From the IMG/VR virus record IMGVR_UViG_3300046812_000278, positions 1 to 41,821 of that record: 41,821 bases of DNA; one strand, written 5' to 3'. A model generated the notes under the pieces. That model made no database searches and was not told the origin of the DNA. It worked only from the letters and a program-made list of their open reading frames with translations. This stretch comes from a virus. Shown here piece by piece: positions 24,574 through 33,113 of this stretch. The position numbers and the translations under genes are program-made. How positions within the stretch are numbered: the stretch's first letter is position 1; each line of letters starts with the position of its first letter.

Positions 24574-25442
24574 TGGCAATCGACGCAGAAATAGCCAAGA
24601 TCGGCGCCTCCCGACTTTCATCGACCGGACTACCGGTTGTGGTGGCAACGAACGCGCTCGGCAGCGAGGACGCGGACGTCGAGCACTTCGGGGAGATCGA
24701 CCAGTTCGGCGTCCTGGGCGTAACGGCTCGACCAGCCGCCGCCAACACGAACGGGCACGCGGAGGCGCTCGTCTTCCGTGGCGTCCCGGGCACGACGGGC
24801 ATCACTGGCCTGGTCCGCGACGAGCGCGCCGCCGACGCCTACGCGATGCTTTCGGAGGGCGACTCGTGCCTCCACGCCACGGGCGCCAAACATGGCGCGA
24901 TGCTCCTCACTCGCGAGGACGGCCGCGTCACGATGCTCACGAGCGAGGACGCGACCATCACGGGTCGCACCGTCTTCTGCGAGGTCGCCGCGGGCACGAC
25001 GGACGAACCGGGAGGCAACTTCCGCGTTGTCGGCCCATTCGGCAAGATGACGATGGGGCAGAACGGCTTCCACCTTCGCCACTACACGGGCGCACGGATC
25101 GATCTGGGCGGCATTGGTGGCCTACCATCGCCGCTCGATTCGATGGGCGCATATGTCGGACTCTCGGCGCCAATCATTCGACTCGAAGGCGGAGCTATCA
25201 CGCTCGGCGCTGGCGTCGGATCCGATGCAGTGGCCAAGTCGACCGCTGTTGTTGCCGCCCTGACCGCTGCCGCAACGGCTCTTACCGTGCTCGCGGGGGC
25301 GCTTCCCGGCATCGGTGCCGCCACCGTCTCGGGCGCTGGCGCTGGACCAGCCGGGACCGCATCTGCGGCCTGCACGGCAGCCGCGCTGGCAATCGATGCC
25401 GCGCTCGCACTCATCCCATCAACGAGCACCACGGTTTCCTGA
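24573..25442 (+). CDS. baseplate spike protein (gpV/Mu gp45-like)
   Basis: A 289-residue protein in a TGATG overlap with the hub gene. The first 100 residues resemble an OB-like domain (EIDQFGVLGVTARPAAA); the middle is Gly-rich short strands (GRVTMLTSEDATITGRTVF; FGKMTMGQNGFHLRHYTGARI) as in trimeric spike helices; the last 80 residues are an Ala/Gly/Leu-rich hydrophobic tail. It would form the membrane-piercing tip under the hub. The assignment rests on order and repeat-like strands. Confidence 0.65.
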   Translation: MAIDAEIAKIGASRLSSTGLPVVVATNALGSEDADVEHFGEIDQFGVLGVTARPAAANTNGHAEALVFRGVPGTTGITGLVRDERAADAYAMLSEGDSCLHATGAKHGAMLLTREDGRVTMLTSEDATITGRTVFCEVAAGTTDEPGGNFRVVGPFGKMTMGQNGFHLRHYTGARIDLGGIGGLPSPLDSMGAYVGLSAPIIRLEGGAITLGAGVGSDAVAKSTAVVAALTAAATALTVLAGALPGIGAATVSGAGAGPAGTASAACTAAALAIDAALALIPSTSTTVS

Positions 25443-25690
25443 TGGCCTGCATCGACGCACCGACGCCGCCGTTCCCGACATTGCCGGGCGGGCTCACGCT
25501 TGGGTCGGGCATTCCGGCTCCGTCCTTCAACGTGGCTTTCTGCTGCAAGCTCCTCGATTTCTCGCCCGCGCCCATCCCGCCGATCGTCGTTGCCGGTCCG
25601 GTCCTCGACGCGCTTGCCATTCTGCTCGCTTCGCTCAACGCCTACTTCGACGCGATCCCGTTCACGTGCCCGCGCGAGGCCGGTCCGTGA
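25442..25690 (+). CDS. small Pro/Cys-rich protein of Mu-like tail modules
   Basis: An 82-residue protein (TGATG overlap). Seen: MACIDAPTPPFPTLPGG, a CC pair (FCCKLLDF), a Pro-rich stretch, a hydrophobic helix (PVLDALAILLASLNAYF) and FTCPRE at the end. Four cysteines in this spacing could bind a metal. Small proteins of this style occur between spike and gp25-like genes; a spike-tip or hub-cap role is possible but unproved. Confidence 0.55.
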   Translation: MACIDAPTPPFPTLPGGLTLGSGIPAPSFNVAFCCKLLDFSPAPIPPIVVAGPVLDALAILLASLNAYFDAIPFTCPREAGP

Positions 25691-26127
25691 CGACGCCGTT
25701 CGACTTCGGTCCGTTCGGCATCGGGACGCCCATCGACGCACCCGCCCCGCCAATGGTCAAAGCGTCGATGTCGCGCTACATCGACCCGGTTAGCAAAGAC
25801 TTCGGCGTCGATCCGTTCACTGGAAACCTGCGATCCATGCCCGGGGTGCGGCAGCGGTTCTTGCTGCTCGCCGCGACGCTCCTCGGCTCCTCGTCGGTAT
25901 TACCGGACCTCGGGATCGTGTTCCCGACAATCATCGACGACTCATTCGCCAGGCGCGTCGATGTCGCGATCCGGAGCGCAGCCAGCCACATGACCGACGT
26001 CGAGAAGGTGGCGCGCATCAACAAGGTCTCCGTCACCACCGGCTCACTCGGCCGCGTGCTTGTCCTGATCGCATACGACGATCTGACGCTGGGCGTTTCC
26101 GATTCCATCTCGGTGCCGATCCAATGA
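25687..26127 (+). CDS. baseplate wedge protein, gp25/GPW-like (Mu gp46)
   Basis: A 146-residue protein from GTG 25687 in a GTGA overlap. Seen: ISP-type segment (MSRYIDPVSKDFGVDPFTGNL), then RQRFLLLAATLLGSSSVLPDLGI with the conserved baseplate turn, then a C-terminal beta strand (SVTTGSLGRVLVLIAYDDL). Matches the gp25-like wedge protein that starts sheath polymerisation. ATGA overlap with the J-like gene. Confidence 0.75.
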   Translation: MTTPFDFGPFGIGTPIDAPAPPMVKASMSRYIDPVSKDFGVDPFTGNLRSMPGVRQRFLLLAATLLGSSSVLPDLGIVFPTIIDDSFARRVDVAIRSAASHMTDVEKVARINKVSVTTGSLGRVLVLIAYDDLTLGVSDSISVPIQ

Positions 26128-27626
26128 ACCCCGACGCTACCGAAGTCTTCGTCCCAAAGAACGCCGAGGAGCTGCGCGACACGTGGCTTCGCGACGTGCG
26201 GCTGGAGGCGCTGTCCGCTGGTCTCACGGACCCGCCGATCGGTCCCGGCTCGGACCTCTACATCCGCGCGACGGCCAATGCGAACGCGGACCTGATTCAG
26301 TACGCGAACATCGCAATCGCCGACCAGGACGCCGACGTGCTCTCCGCAACCGGAGACGCGCTCGACGACAAGCGTAAGGCTTACGGGCTTCCCGAGGTTG
26401 CGCCGTCCCCGAGCACCGGGAATCTGACCGTCGGCGTGGACGGCGGTGGAACCGTCACGCTCACGACCATCACGCGGTTCGTTTTCCCGAACGGACTCCG
26501 TGGCAAGGTAGCCGTCAATACGGCCGGCATCGCGAATGGTGGCCAGGTCCCGGTGGTCGCCATCGACACGGGCACCGGAACGAATCTGCCGGCGGGCGCG
26601 AAGGTACGCTGGGTTTCGCCGCCGCTCAACGTCCGCACCGGGGCAACCGTCGCTAGTGGCGGGCTCGTCGGTGGCGTGGACGAGGAGAACGACGAACGGA
26701 AGCGGGAACGGATCCTCAACTCGCTCGGCCATCTCCGCGCTGGCGGCAACTGGTCCCAAAAGATTCAGGTCGCGCTCGATGCGGTCGCGAACCTCCAATA
26801 CGCCTTCGTCTATCCGGCACTCGGCGGCCCCGGTTCCGAAAAGGTCGCGGTCATGCGCGAGCTCGACCCGGCGAACAATGACTACTCCCGCGAGGTCTCC
26901 GCTGGCGACGTGGCGCTCGTCAAGGGCGCCATGGATGACGAGTTCGCGCAGCCGTTTGAGCTGATCGTGCAGAGCGTCGCGGACGAACCGGTCGACGTTG
27001 CGCTCCTGCTGGCGCTCCCGGACTTTGCAACGAACGGATGGGTGAATCGTCCGGTGTGGCCGCCGCTGGAAGGTGGGGACACTCGCGTCAGGATTACGGC
27101 GTATGCGGGCGCTCTCTCTGTGACGGTGAACGCCACGACGACGACTCCGCCGACCCCGAATGTTTCCAAGATCATGTGGTGGTCCCCGAACGACCAGACG
27201 TTTTACACGAAGACGATCACGAGCGTCGGCGGCGGGACTGGCGCATGGGTACTCGGAATCGATTCCGAACTAGTCGACTCGCTCAGCAACGACGCGGCAG
27301 CGGGTGAATTCATCTCGCCGGCAGCTGTGAACGCGGCGGCCTACGGCGCAACCTGGCGCACAGTGCTGAACGTTCTTGGCCCAGGCGAAAACACGTCGGA
27401 TACGGCGCGAGTTGACAGGCGCCGCTCGCGCAGGCCGACGACCGCCGAGAAGTTCCCGAGCGCGCTCACGAGCCGTCAGACGGACGCGCTCGAGTCGGCG
27501 CATGCGGAGATCGCGGACGTGCAGTACTCGTACCGCAGCCAGAACGCCCCGACGATTCCGGGCACTCTCGCCGCTGCCCCCAATGTCCTCACGCCGCGAC
27601 AGTTCGGCATCTACGAGAGCACCTGA
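26124..27626 (+). CDS. baseplate J-like protein (Mu gp47)
   Basis: A 500-residue protein. Baseplate_J features: N-terminal helices (ELRDTWLRDVRLEALSAG) with GSDLYIRATANANADLIQY, the Gly/Thr-rich beta domain (NLTVGVDGGGTVTLTTITRFV), GLVGGVDEENDERKRERIL, the family's hallmark, followed by a helical pair (GGNWSQKIQVALDAV). The wedge forms the baseplate ring holding the fibres. Longer than Mu gp47 because of a C-terminal region (about 340-500) with extra beta content. Confidence 0.85.
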   Translation: MNPDATEVFVPKNAEELRDTWLRDVRLEALSAGLTDPPIGPGSDLYIRATANANADLIQYANIAIADQDADVLSATGDALDDKRKAYGLPEVAPSPSTGNLTVGVDGGGTVTLTTITRFVFPNGLRGKVAVNTAGIANGGQVPVVAIDTGTGTNLPAGAKVRWVSPPLNVRTGATVASGGLVGGVDEENDERKRERILNSLGHLRAGGNWSQKIQVALDAVANLQYAFVYPALGGPGSEKVAVMRELDPANNDYSREVSAGDVALVKGAMDDEFAQPFELIVQSVADEPVDVALLLALPDFATNGWVNRPVWPPLEGGDTRVRITAYAGALSVTVNATTTTPPTPNVSKIMWWSPNDQTFYTKTITSVGGGTGAWVLGIDSELVDSLSNDAAAGEFISPAAVNAAAYGATWRTVLNVLGPGENTSDTARVDRRRSRRPTTAEKFPSALTSRQTDALESAHAEIADVQYSYRSQNAPTIPGTLAAAPNVLTPRQFGIYEST

Positions 27627-28165
27627 TGGCCGTTGTACCCACCGGCGCCCCAGCCTGGCTCAGAGTAAATGACTTTGAGACATATGGCGGCAACACTTCC
27701 AAGCGCAACTACATGGCGCAGGGCTCAACCGATCCGACCACGGACGTCAGCGCCGAGCAGTTCTCGCGGATGGTCGAGGACATGGCGCAAGTGGCCCGCG
27801 TGGCTTCGTTCGCGACGCTGACCTACCAGTGCAACGACTCGTCGCCGGGTGCGCCGACGGTCCTGAATTACGACCCGATGGCGGGCGGAGCTCCGGTCGG
27901 AACGCGGAACGGCGACGGCGATGTCACGTGGAAATGGGACGCCTCCTATCTCGACTCTTACGGCGTCTCCGCACAGTTCCACATCGGGCACGCGAAGGCT
28001 GGGTGGCAGAACGCGACGACGAGCGGCGCCGCGAACCATGAGATTTCCGACTCCGACGCAGATGGGCTGAACGACTCGGTTCAGATTGTGGCACGTGACA
28101 ACACGAATACGCCAGTGACCGACGCAATCGTGACGCTCACGATCTGGACTTCCGTGGTGCCCTGA
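27626..28165 (+). CDS. beta-domain protein, domain shared with the next gene
   Basis: A 179-residue protein in a TGATG overlap. Seen: FATLTYQCNDSSPGAPTVLN, then GDGDVTWKWDASYLDSYGVSAQ, then TDAIVTLTIWTSVVP. The same elements, in order, occur in the N-terminal half of the next product (FAVLTYTKSGSTITVTAYNG; GMGDVTWTWPATWTDSTGM; PVTLEVWS). It is probably a single baseplate or fibre-attachment beta domain. Function unknown. Confidence 0.55.
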   Translation: MAVVPTGAPAWLRVNDFETYGGNTSKRNYMAQGSTDPTTDVSAEQFSRMVEDMAQVARVASFATLTYQCNDSSPGAPTVLNYDPMAGGAPVGTRNGDGDVTWKWDASYLDSYGVSAQFHIGHAKAGWQNATTSGAANHEISDSDADGLNDSVQIVARDNTNTPVTDAIVTLTIWTSVVP

Positions 28166-29325
28166 TGGCATTCGGCGCGTTCGCACCGATGCCGCTACGC
28201 CTCGGGGGCGCGGCGCAAGAGGGCTGGACTCCAGGACAGCACGCGCGCCTCTCTGCCGATCTTGCTGCCGCTTACTCGGCCGGCTCTTTCGCTGTCCTTA
28301 CCTACACGAAGAGCGGCTCGACGATCACCGTCACGGCCTACAACGGCCGGAACGGGATCGGGGTCACGTTCGCGCCGACGCCGACCGTCAACGGCATGGG
28401 TGATGTGACGTGGACCTGGCCCGCAACGTGGACCGACTCCACCGGTATGGTCCACACGATGAGCATCACGGCGGCCGATGCCGAGGTGGGCGCGGTCGAC
28501 GCGATCCACTTCTGCAGCACGTACGACGTCGGCGGGCGAGTGGCGAAGGTCATCGCCGATTCCGACAACCCGGTGACGCTGGAAGTCTGGAGCCCGGAAG
28601 CACGAAAGCCTGCGCACTACGGCGGCTCACGGGACAAGCGGGAGAGCGCGACGGAAGGCACTATCCCTTACGCTTGGGGCTGGTACCGCCACTACATCTC
28701 GGCCATGGGCTCAGCCTACACGGTCGACCGCGGCACGATGGTCCACGCCGAGAACTTGGCGGACGCACGGCGCCAAGCGGGCAAGATGCGCGCGGCGGAA
28801 CGGCTAGAGAAGAATTCGATCCCGACGACGAGCGACGAACGGCTGGCCTACTGGGCAACGGTGATGCTCGTGCCGTTCATCGCGACGGACCTGACGGAAG
28901 ACGTGCGGACGCGGGTAGCCGCGAAAGCTCAGCTCTCTGTGGTGCAGAACAAGGCCGCGATCGATGCGGCAATGACGACGCTGCTCGGTGATGCATTCGT
29001 CCAGACGATCCTGATCACCGGCAGCGACCTCGACAATCCTCCGGACGTCACCTACTGGCCCATCGTCAATCCGGGAGATCCGGTGATGAACCTCGGCAAT
29101 GGGACGTGGTCTTCGAGCCGGTGTGAGCTGGTCGTCGAAGTGACGGAAGACACGCCGCCACCGGCCGCTCCGAATCTCGACTTCCTGCGCCTCATCAACG
29201 GTGCCGTGCCAGCGCTGCTCGATGAGGCTCTGCCTAGCTACGCCGTATGGATGACAAGCCGCATCGATCACACTAACGGGTTCCGCTGCGAGATCAGCGA
29301 GCTCGACATCGACGGGATGCTCTGA
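28165..29325 (+). CDS. tail protein, Mu gp48/gpI-like with extra beta domain
   Basis: A 386-residue protein. Residues about 30-150 form the beta domain shared with the previous gene. The remaining part contains ERLEKNSIPTTSDERLAYWA, RVAAKAQLSVVQNKAAIDAA and a beta region, resembling the gp48/DUF2313-type proteins that follow the J-like gene and link the baseplate to the fibres. The gp48 call is tentative, based on order and the helical middle. Confidence 0.5.
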   Translation: MAFGAFAPMPLRLGGAAQEGWTPGQHARLSADLAAAYSAGSFAVLTYTKSGSTITVTAYNGRNGIGVTFAPTPTVNGMGDVTWTWPATWTDSTGMVHTMSITAADAEVGAVDAIHFCSTYDVGGRVAKVIADSDNPVTLEVWSPEARKPAHYGGSRDKRESATEGTIPYAWGWYRHYISAMGSAYTVDRGTMVHAENLADARRQAGKMRAAERLEKNSIPTTSDERLAYWATVMLVPFIATDLTEDVRTRVAAKAQLSVVQNKAAIDAAMTTLLGDAFVQTILITGSDLDNPPDVTYWPIVNPGDPVMNLGNGTWSSSRCELVVEVTEDTPPPAAPNLDFLRLINGAVPALLDEALPSYAVWMTSRIDHTNGFRCEISELDIDGML

Positions 29326-30107
29326 TGCTAACCAATCCGAATCCGGGTGGCTGGGCCACCTACGACCAAGTCACCCATACGCAGATGAACTCGATCGGGA
29401 CGCAGCTCCCGTTCGCCATCGACGGCAATGCAGGCGGCACCTACACGCCCAGCGCCCCGATCGTCATCGGCGGAATCACGCTCGACGGAAACAACCTCTA
29501 CGCCATCGGCATCATCTCCACCACGTCTACCGTCGTCGGTGACATCGTCCAAGGGACGAGCGACCTCATCTCGCTCGGCAGCTTCCTGTCCGTGGGAACT
29601 AGCACGTTCACTGGCACTGCGACGTTCAACGGGCTAGGTGACTTTGCGGACGGGCTTCACGTCGGGACGTCCGGAGTAGTCCTGATCGAGCGCGCGACCA
29701 CGATCACGCAATCGCTCACGCAGCAGGGAACGGCGCAGTTTGAGGCCGCGGTAACGGCGCAAGACAAGATCGACCTATCGACGGGGACGGGACGGCTCGT
29801 CGAACGCGTTGTGTATGCCCCGGACGCGGATCACACATACGCGGCGACCGATGCGACCGTCATCGTCTATCAGAGCGGGGTCGTGACCGGCACACACACT
29901 TACAAGCTGAATGATGCTGCGGCAGTTGGCCAAAAGCTCAAGCTCGTGAACTGCACGCTATTTGACCAGAACCTGCAGAACAGCGGCGGCGGGGCCATCA
30001 TACTCGCTCCGCTTCTACCGGCCGCCGCAGCGTTCGTGCCCGGAGTCGTCGATCTGCTTTGGGTTAACAATGGCACCTATGTCGGCTGGACGCAGGTGGG
30101 GGCGTAA
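29325..30107 (+). CDS. tail fibre-like protein
   Basis: A 260-residue protein (TGATG overlap). Gly/Thr/Ser-rich short repeats (TTSTVVGDIVQGTSDLISLG; TFTGTATFNGLGDFADGLHVG) indicate an elongated trimeric beta fibre; the last 90 residues look like a globular tip (HTYKLNDAAAVGQKLKLVN; WVNNGTYVGWTQVGA). Likely a receptor-binding or fibre-network protein. No tail fibre chaperone is seen nearby. Confidence 0.65.
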   Translation: MLTNPNPGGWATYDQVTHTQMNSIGTQLPFAIDGNAGGTYTPSAPIVIGGITLDGNNLYAIGIISTTSTVVGDIVQGTSDLISLGSFLSVGTSTFTGTATFNGLGDFADGLHVGTSGVVLIERATTITQSLTQQGTAQFEAAVTAQDKIDLSTGTGRLVERVVYAPDADHTYAATDATVIVYQSGVVTGTHTYKLNDAAAVGQKLKLVNCTLFDQNLQNSGGGAIILAPLLPAAAAFVPGVVDLLWVNNGTYVGWTQVGA

Positions 30108-30568
30108 TGGCCGGGATCCTTGCAAATAGCACGTCGCACACCATGGACAGCGGCGACACGTCCGCGGACAACTCCGTCGCCGGATACATCCGCGCGGAGC
30201 AAGTCGTCCTCACGACGTACCCAACGGGCGCCGTCTACTCATGGGGAATCGCGAAGCCATCGGGCGCGACGAGCCGTAGCGATCTGAGCGCCTCGGACTC
30301 ATCGGCGCCCGTCTTCACCCCCGACGTTGCCGGCTACTACGTCATCACGTGCACGGTTGACGAAACAACGTCGTACGTAATTCGACTATCGGTCACGCTC
30401 GCAGCGGTCACGACGCCATACGAGGCGATCCGCCTGCAACCGATGGCCGACTCGCAAGTAACAGCACCGACGCTCGGTGTCTGCCTCTACTTCTCGTCCA
30501 CGCAAGACGCGCTCTGCGTGAAGTTCCCTGATGACTCTGTCTCGACCGTGACCGTCGTTCCGGTCTGA
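30107..30568 (+). CDS. Ig-like domain protein of the tail fibre region
   Basis: A 153-residue protein with an Ig/PKD-like sandwich: EQVVLTTYPTGAVYSWGIAK, then FTPDVAGYYVITCTVDETTS with the typical central Trp and the AGxYxI/VxCxV end strand. The C-terminal 40 residues form a separate small domain ending in VSTVTVVPV. Ig-like modules in tail genes usually bind surface sugars weakly. A similar domain starts the tailspike gene downstream. Confidence 0.6.
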   Translation: MAGILANSTSHTMDSGDTSADNSVAGYIRAEQVVLTTYPTGAVYSWGIAKPSGATSRSDLSASDSSAPVFTPDVAGYYVITCTVDETTSYVIRLSVTLAAVTTPYEAIRLQPMADSQVTAPTLGVCLYFSSTQDALCVKFPDDSVSTVTVVPV

Positions 30569-30577
30569 GGAAACACA

Positions 30578-33103
30578 ATGGCATCAGCCGCATTCGAGCT
30601 CGACCCGGGCACGGCCACCTTTGGTACTTCTCCGCAAGAGGTGAGCGCATCCGGGGCCACCGTCCGCTGTCGTCTCCTGAGCGTTGCCGGCATCACACCC
30701 GGATCGATTCGTTGGAGCTGCATCGGCACCAACAACGAAAGCGTCGCGATTCCAACGGCTACACCGTCCGGATCTCCGAGCGGCCAGATCGCAACCTTCA
30801 CGATCCCGTCCGGCTCGAATCAGGCCTATATCATCCAGTGCGAAGTCAATGGTGGACCCGACGTCAACGGACAGGCATCCACGCGCTCGAGTGGCAAGTT
30901 CTACGTTCTGAACGTCGCAAGCCGCGAGCCGATCGCATACTTCGAGACGACTGAGAGCTCTACCAGTCACGGCACGTTCGAGCTTATCGACGCGATTAAC
31001 AATACTGCCGGCGGTGGCGGGACCGGCGGAGTTGCCGGCATCGGCACCATTGCGGTCCCCGGCGTGCTCCGCGGCGTCGTCGGCGACGCGACAAAATACG
31101 CCTATCACGTCGGCGGCTTCTGGACGCTCGCTGACTCTGGAGGTGGTTCGTTTTACTGGGACGGCGCGAGCACCGCGACGGACGATGGCGGGACGATCAT
31201 TCGGCCAACCGCCATCGCCGCGCCAGACCCCGGCCGCTGGAAGCGGATCTACAATGGCGAGCTACAGGCCGAGTGGTTCGGCGCGCGTGGCGACGGCTCG
31301 CGTACGCTAGGAGACACGAGCGGCACCGATGACGCCGACGCGATCCAAGCATGCATCGAGGCCGCCAAGGCGAACGGTCAGAGCGTCGGATTCGATCCGC
31401 GCCGGGTATACAAGGTCTCGCAGCGTACCGGCGCGCTGAAGACCGATCCGGTTCTGCTGTGCGATGAAGCGCAGGGCCTACAGCTGGACGGTACCGGGGG
31501 TATCAAGTTCGCTCTCGGCGCGCGGATCAAGATAGTAGGTAAGAAGTCCCAGGCGCTGGTCAGTGCCAAGTCCTCGCTCGGCTTTCGGGCGAACGGCATT
31601 CATTTCGACGCGACGTCCGTCACCGGCATGACCACATTGGGCGATGGCCTGACGTGGGTTTATGCGAACTCGGCCGCGCGGATCGCAGACGCGCCGCATC
31701 TCACTGGTGACCGCGGCAAGGTCGCATTCGATACGGATACGGGCTTGCGGTTCGTGCTCCGCGCCGTCGGCACACCGGATACCTGGGACCCGGAGTCGAT
31801 CGACATCCTCGACACCACGCACACGCATATGTGGGGTATCGGCGGGACGGAAGGCGGCGACTCGGCGAACGTCGACATCGAGCATTGTGCTTTCTCCGGG
31901 AACGCCGGTACGCACGTCATTAGCCGCGGCGTGCGCTTCGCGAACACGCTCGATTCCGCAGTACGGACATCGCAGTTCACGAACCTTAAGGTCGGCGTCG
32001 GCGGTTCCGATAGCGACTTCGGCGCCGGCTACGCCAATGTGATTCGGGTTCGTGATTGCACGTTTAACCGTTGCGATAGCCACGGGATCGAGAATCCGCG
32101 CCAGTCCTGGACGGTCGAATCTTGCACGTTCGAGACGAAAACCGACGGCTCGATTGTCGACATCGCGACGACTCTGGCCGGCTGCGAAGGGCTCACCGTC
32201 CGAGGGTGTTGGTTCGGAGACGCGACGGCAGGCGGCACTTGCATCGATCTGTCTGCCGGACTCCTCGGCGGCAGCTTCACCGGCAACCTGGTCGAAGTTA
32301 CCGGGACGGGAACCTACTGCAAGCTCGCAGGCGTGACCGGTCTACACTCGCACGGGAACACGCTGGCAATTACGACCGGGTACAACGTCACCTCGACATC
32401 GGACGGGTGTGAACTCGGACACGATCGATTCAGCGGCACGACGTTCGCGACCGGTAAGACGAACCTGCGCAACGGGAAGATCCTGGAGAACAGCGGCACG
32501 GGCGTCGGTGGCATGTCGCTGGGCGGCTCGAACACGCTGAGCGGAGGTCCCGGATTATCGGTCGGCACAGGGAACACGAACAGCGGCAACAACACCGCGA
32601 CGATCGGCGTCAACAACGTCGCGGCAGCGCTCGACTCTGTGTGCGTAGGAGCCGCGGGCGTGTCTGCTACCACGTGTCAATTCGTGGTGGGCGGAGGGCA
32701 GGTTCTCGGTTCTGGCGGGTCGCAATGGTCCACCGTCATCCTGACGAAGGTTGTAACGAACGGCGCGAATCAAGAGCTGCCGAACGCCTCGGTCGCGACA
32801 CCTGGGATCGTCGGGACGAACCGACATAGCTATTCGATGATCGCCACGTACATGGCGTCCGACCAGGGCACGGGACCGACGAAGTCTTTTATGGCTATCC
32901 TCCTCGTCACTGCGCGGCGCAATAGCACCGGCACAATGACGATCTCCGGGCAGACCATGAACGGACTCGTAGACGCGGACGGCACCGGCTGCACGGTGGA
33001 CGCGATCGCGACTGGCGGCGGCGTCTCTTTCCGGTTCAACAACACGAGCGGCGTCACGATGAACGTCGTGTGCAGCGTTTCAATCACCGAGTGCGCTACC
33101 TGA
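30578..33103 (+). CDS. tailspike, pectate-lyase superfamily beta helix
   Basis: An 841-residue protein. Order: Ig-like N-terminal domain (1-115), a Gly-rich linker, a head-binding-like segment with DSGGGSFYWDGASTATDDGG (a common tailspike motif), AEWFGARGDGS...DDADAIQACIEAAKA (the pectate-lyase_3 opening), a long parallel beta helix (ANVDIEHCAFSGN; IRVRDCTFNRCDSHGIENP; GLTVRGCWFGDA), a repeat-rich part like YadA heads near 640-715, and a C-terminal beta domain. Such spikes bind and often cleave capsule or O-antigen. The active residues cannot be assigned from sequence alone. Confidence 0.8.
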   Translation: MASAAFELDPGTATFGTSPQEVSASGATVRCRLLSVAGITPGSIRWSCIGTNNESVAIPTATPSGSPSGQIATFTIPSGSNQAYIIQCEVNGGPDVNGQASTRSSGKFYVLNVASREPIAYFETTESSTSHGTFELIDAINNTAGGGGTGGVAGIGTIAVPGVLRGVVGDATKYAYHVGGFWTLADSGGGSFYWDGASTATDDGGTIIRPTAIAAPDPGRWKRIYNGELQAEWFGARGDGSRTLGDTSGTDDADAIQACIEAAKANGQSVGFDPRRVYKVSQRTGALKTDPVLLCDEAQGLQLDGTGGIKFALGARIKIVGKKSQALVSAKSSLGFRANGIHFDATSVTGMTTLGDGLTWVYANSAARIADAPHLTGDRGKVAFDTDTGLRFVLRAVGTPDTWDPESIDILDTTHTHMWGIGGTEGGDSANVDIEHCAFSGNAGTHVISRGVRFANTLDSAVRTSQFTNLKVGVGGSDSDFGAGYANVIRVRDCTFNRCDSHGIENPRQSWTVESCTFETKTDGSIVDIATTLAGCEGLTVRGCWFGDATAGGTCIDLSAGLLGGSFTGNLVEVTGTGTYCKLAGVTGLHSHGNTLAITTGYNVTSTSDGCELGHDRFSGTTFATGKTNLRNGKILENSGTGVGGMSLGGSNTLSGGPGLSVGTGNTNSGNNTATIGVNNVAAALDSVCVGAAGVSATTCQFVVGGGQVLGSGGSQWSTVILTKVVTNGANQELPNASVATPGIVGTNRHSYSMIATYMASDQGTGPTKSFMAILLVTARRNSTGTMTISGQTMNGLVDADGTGCTVDAIATGGGVSFRFNNTSGVTMNVVCSVSITECAT

Positions 33104-33113
33104 GGATCTAACC

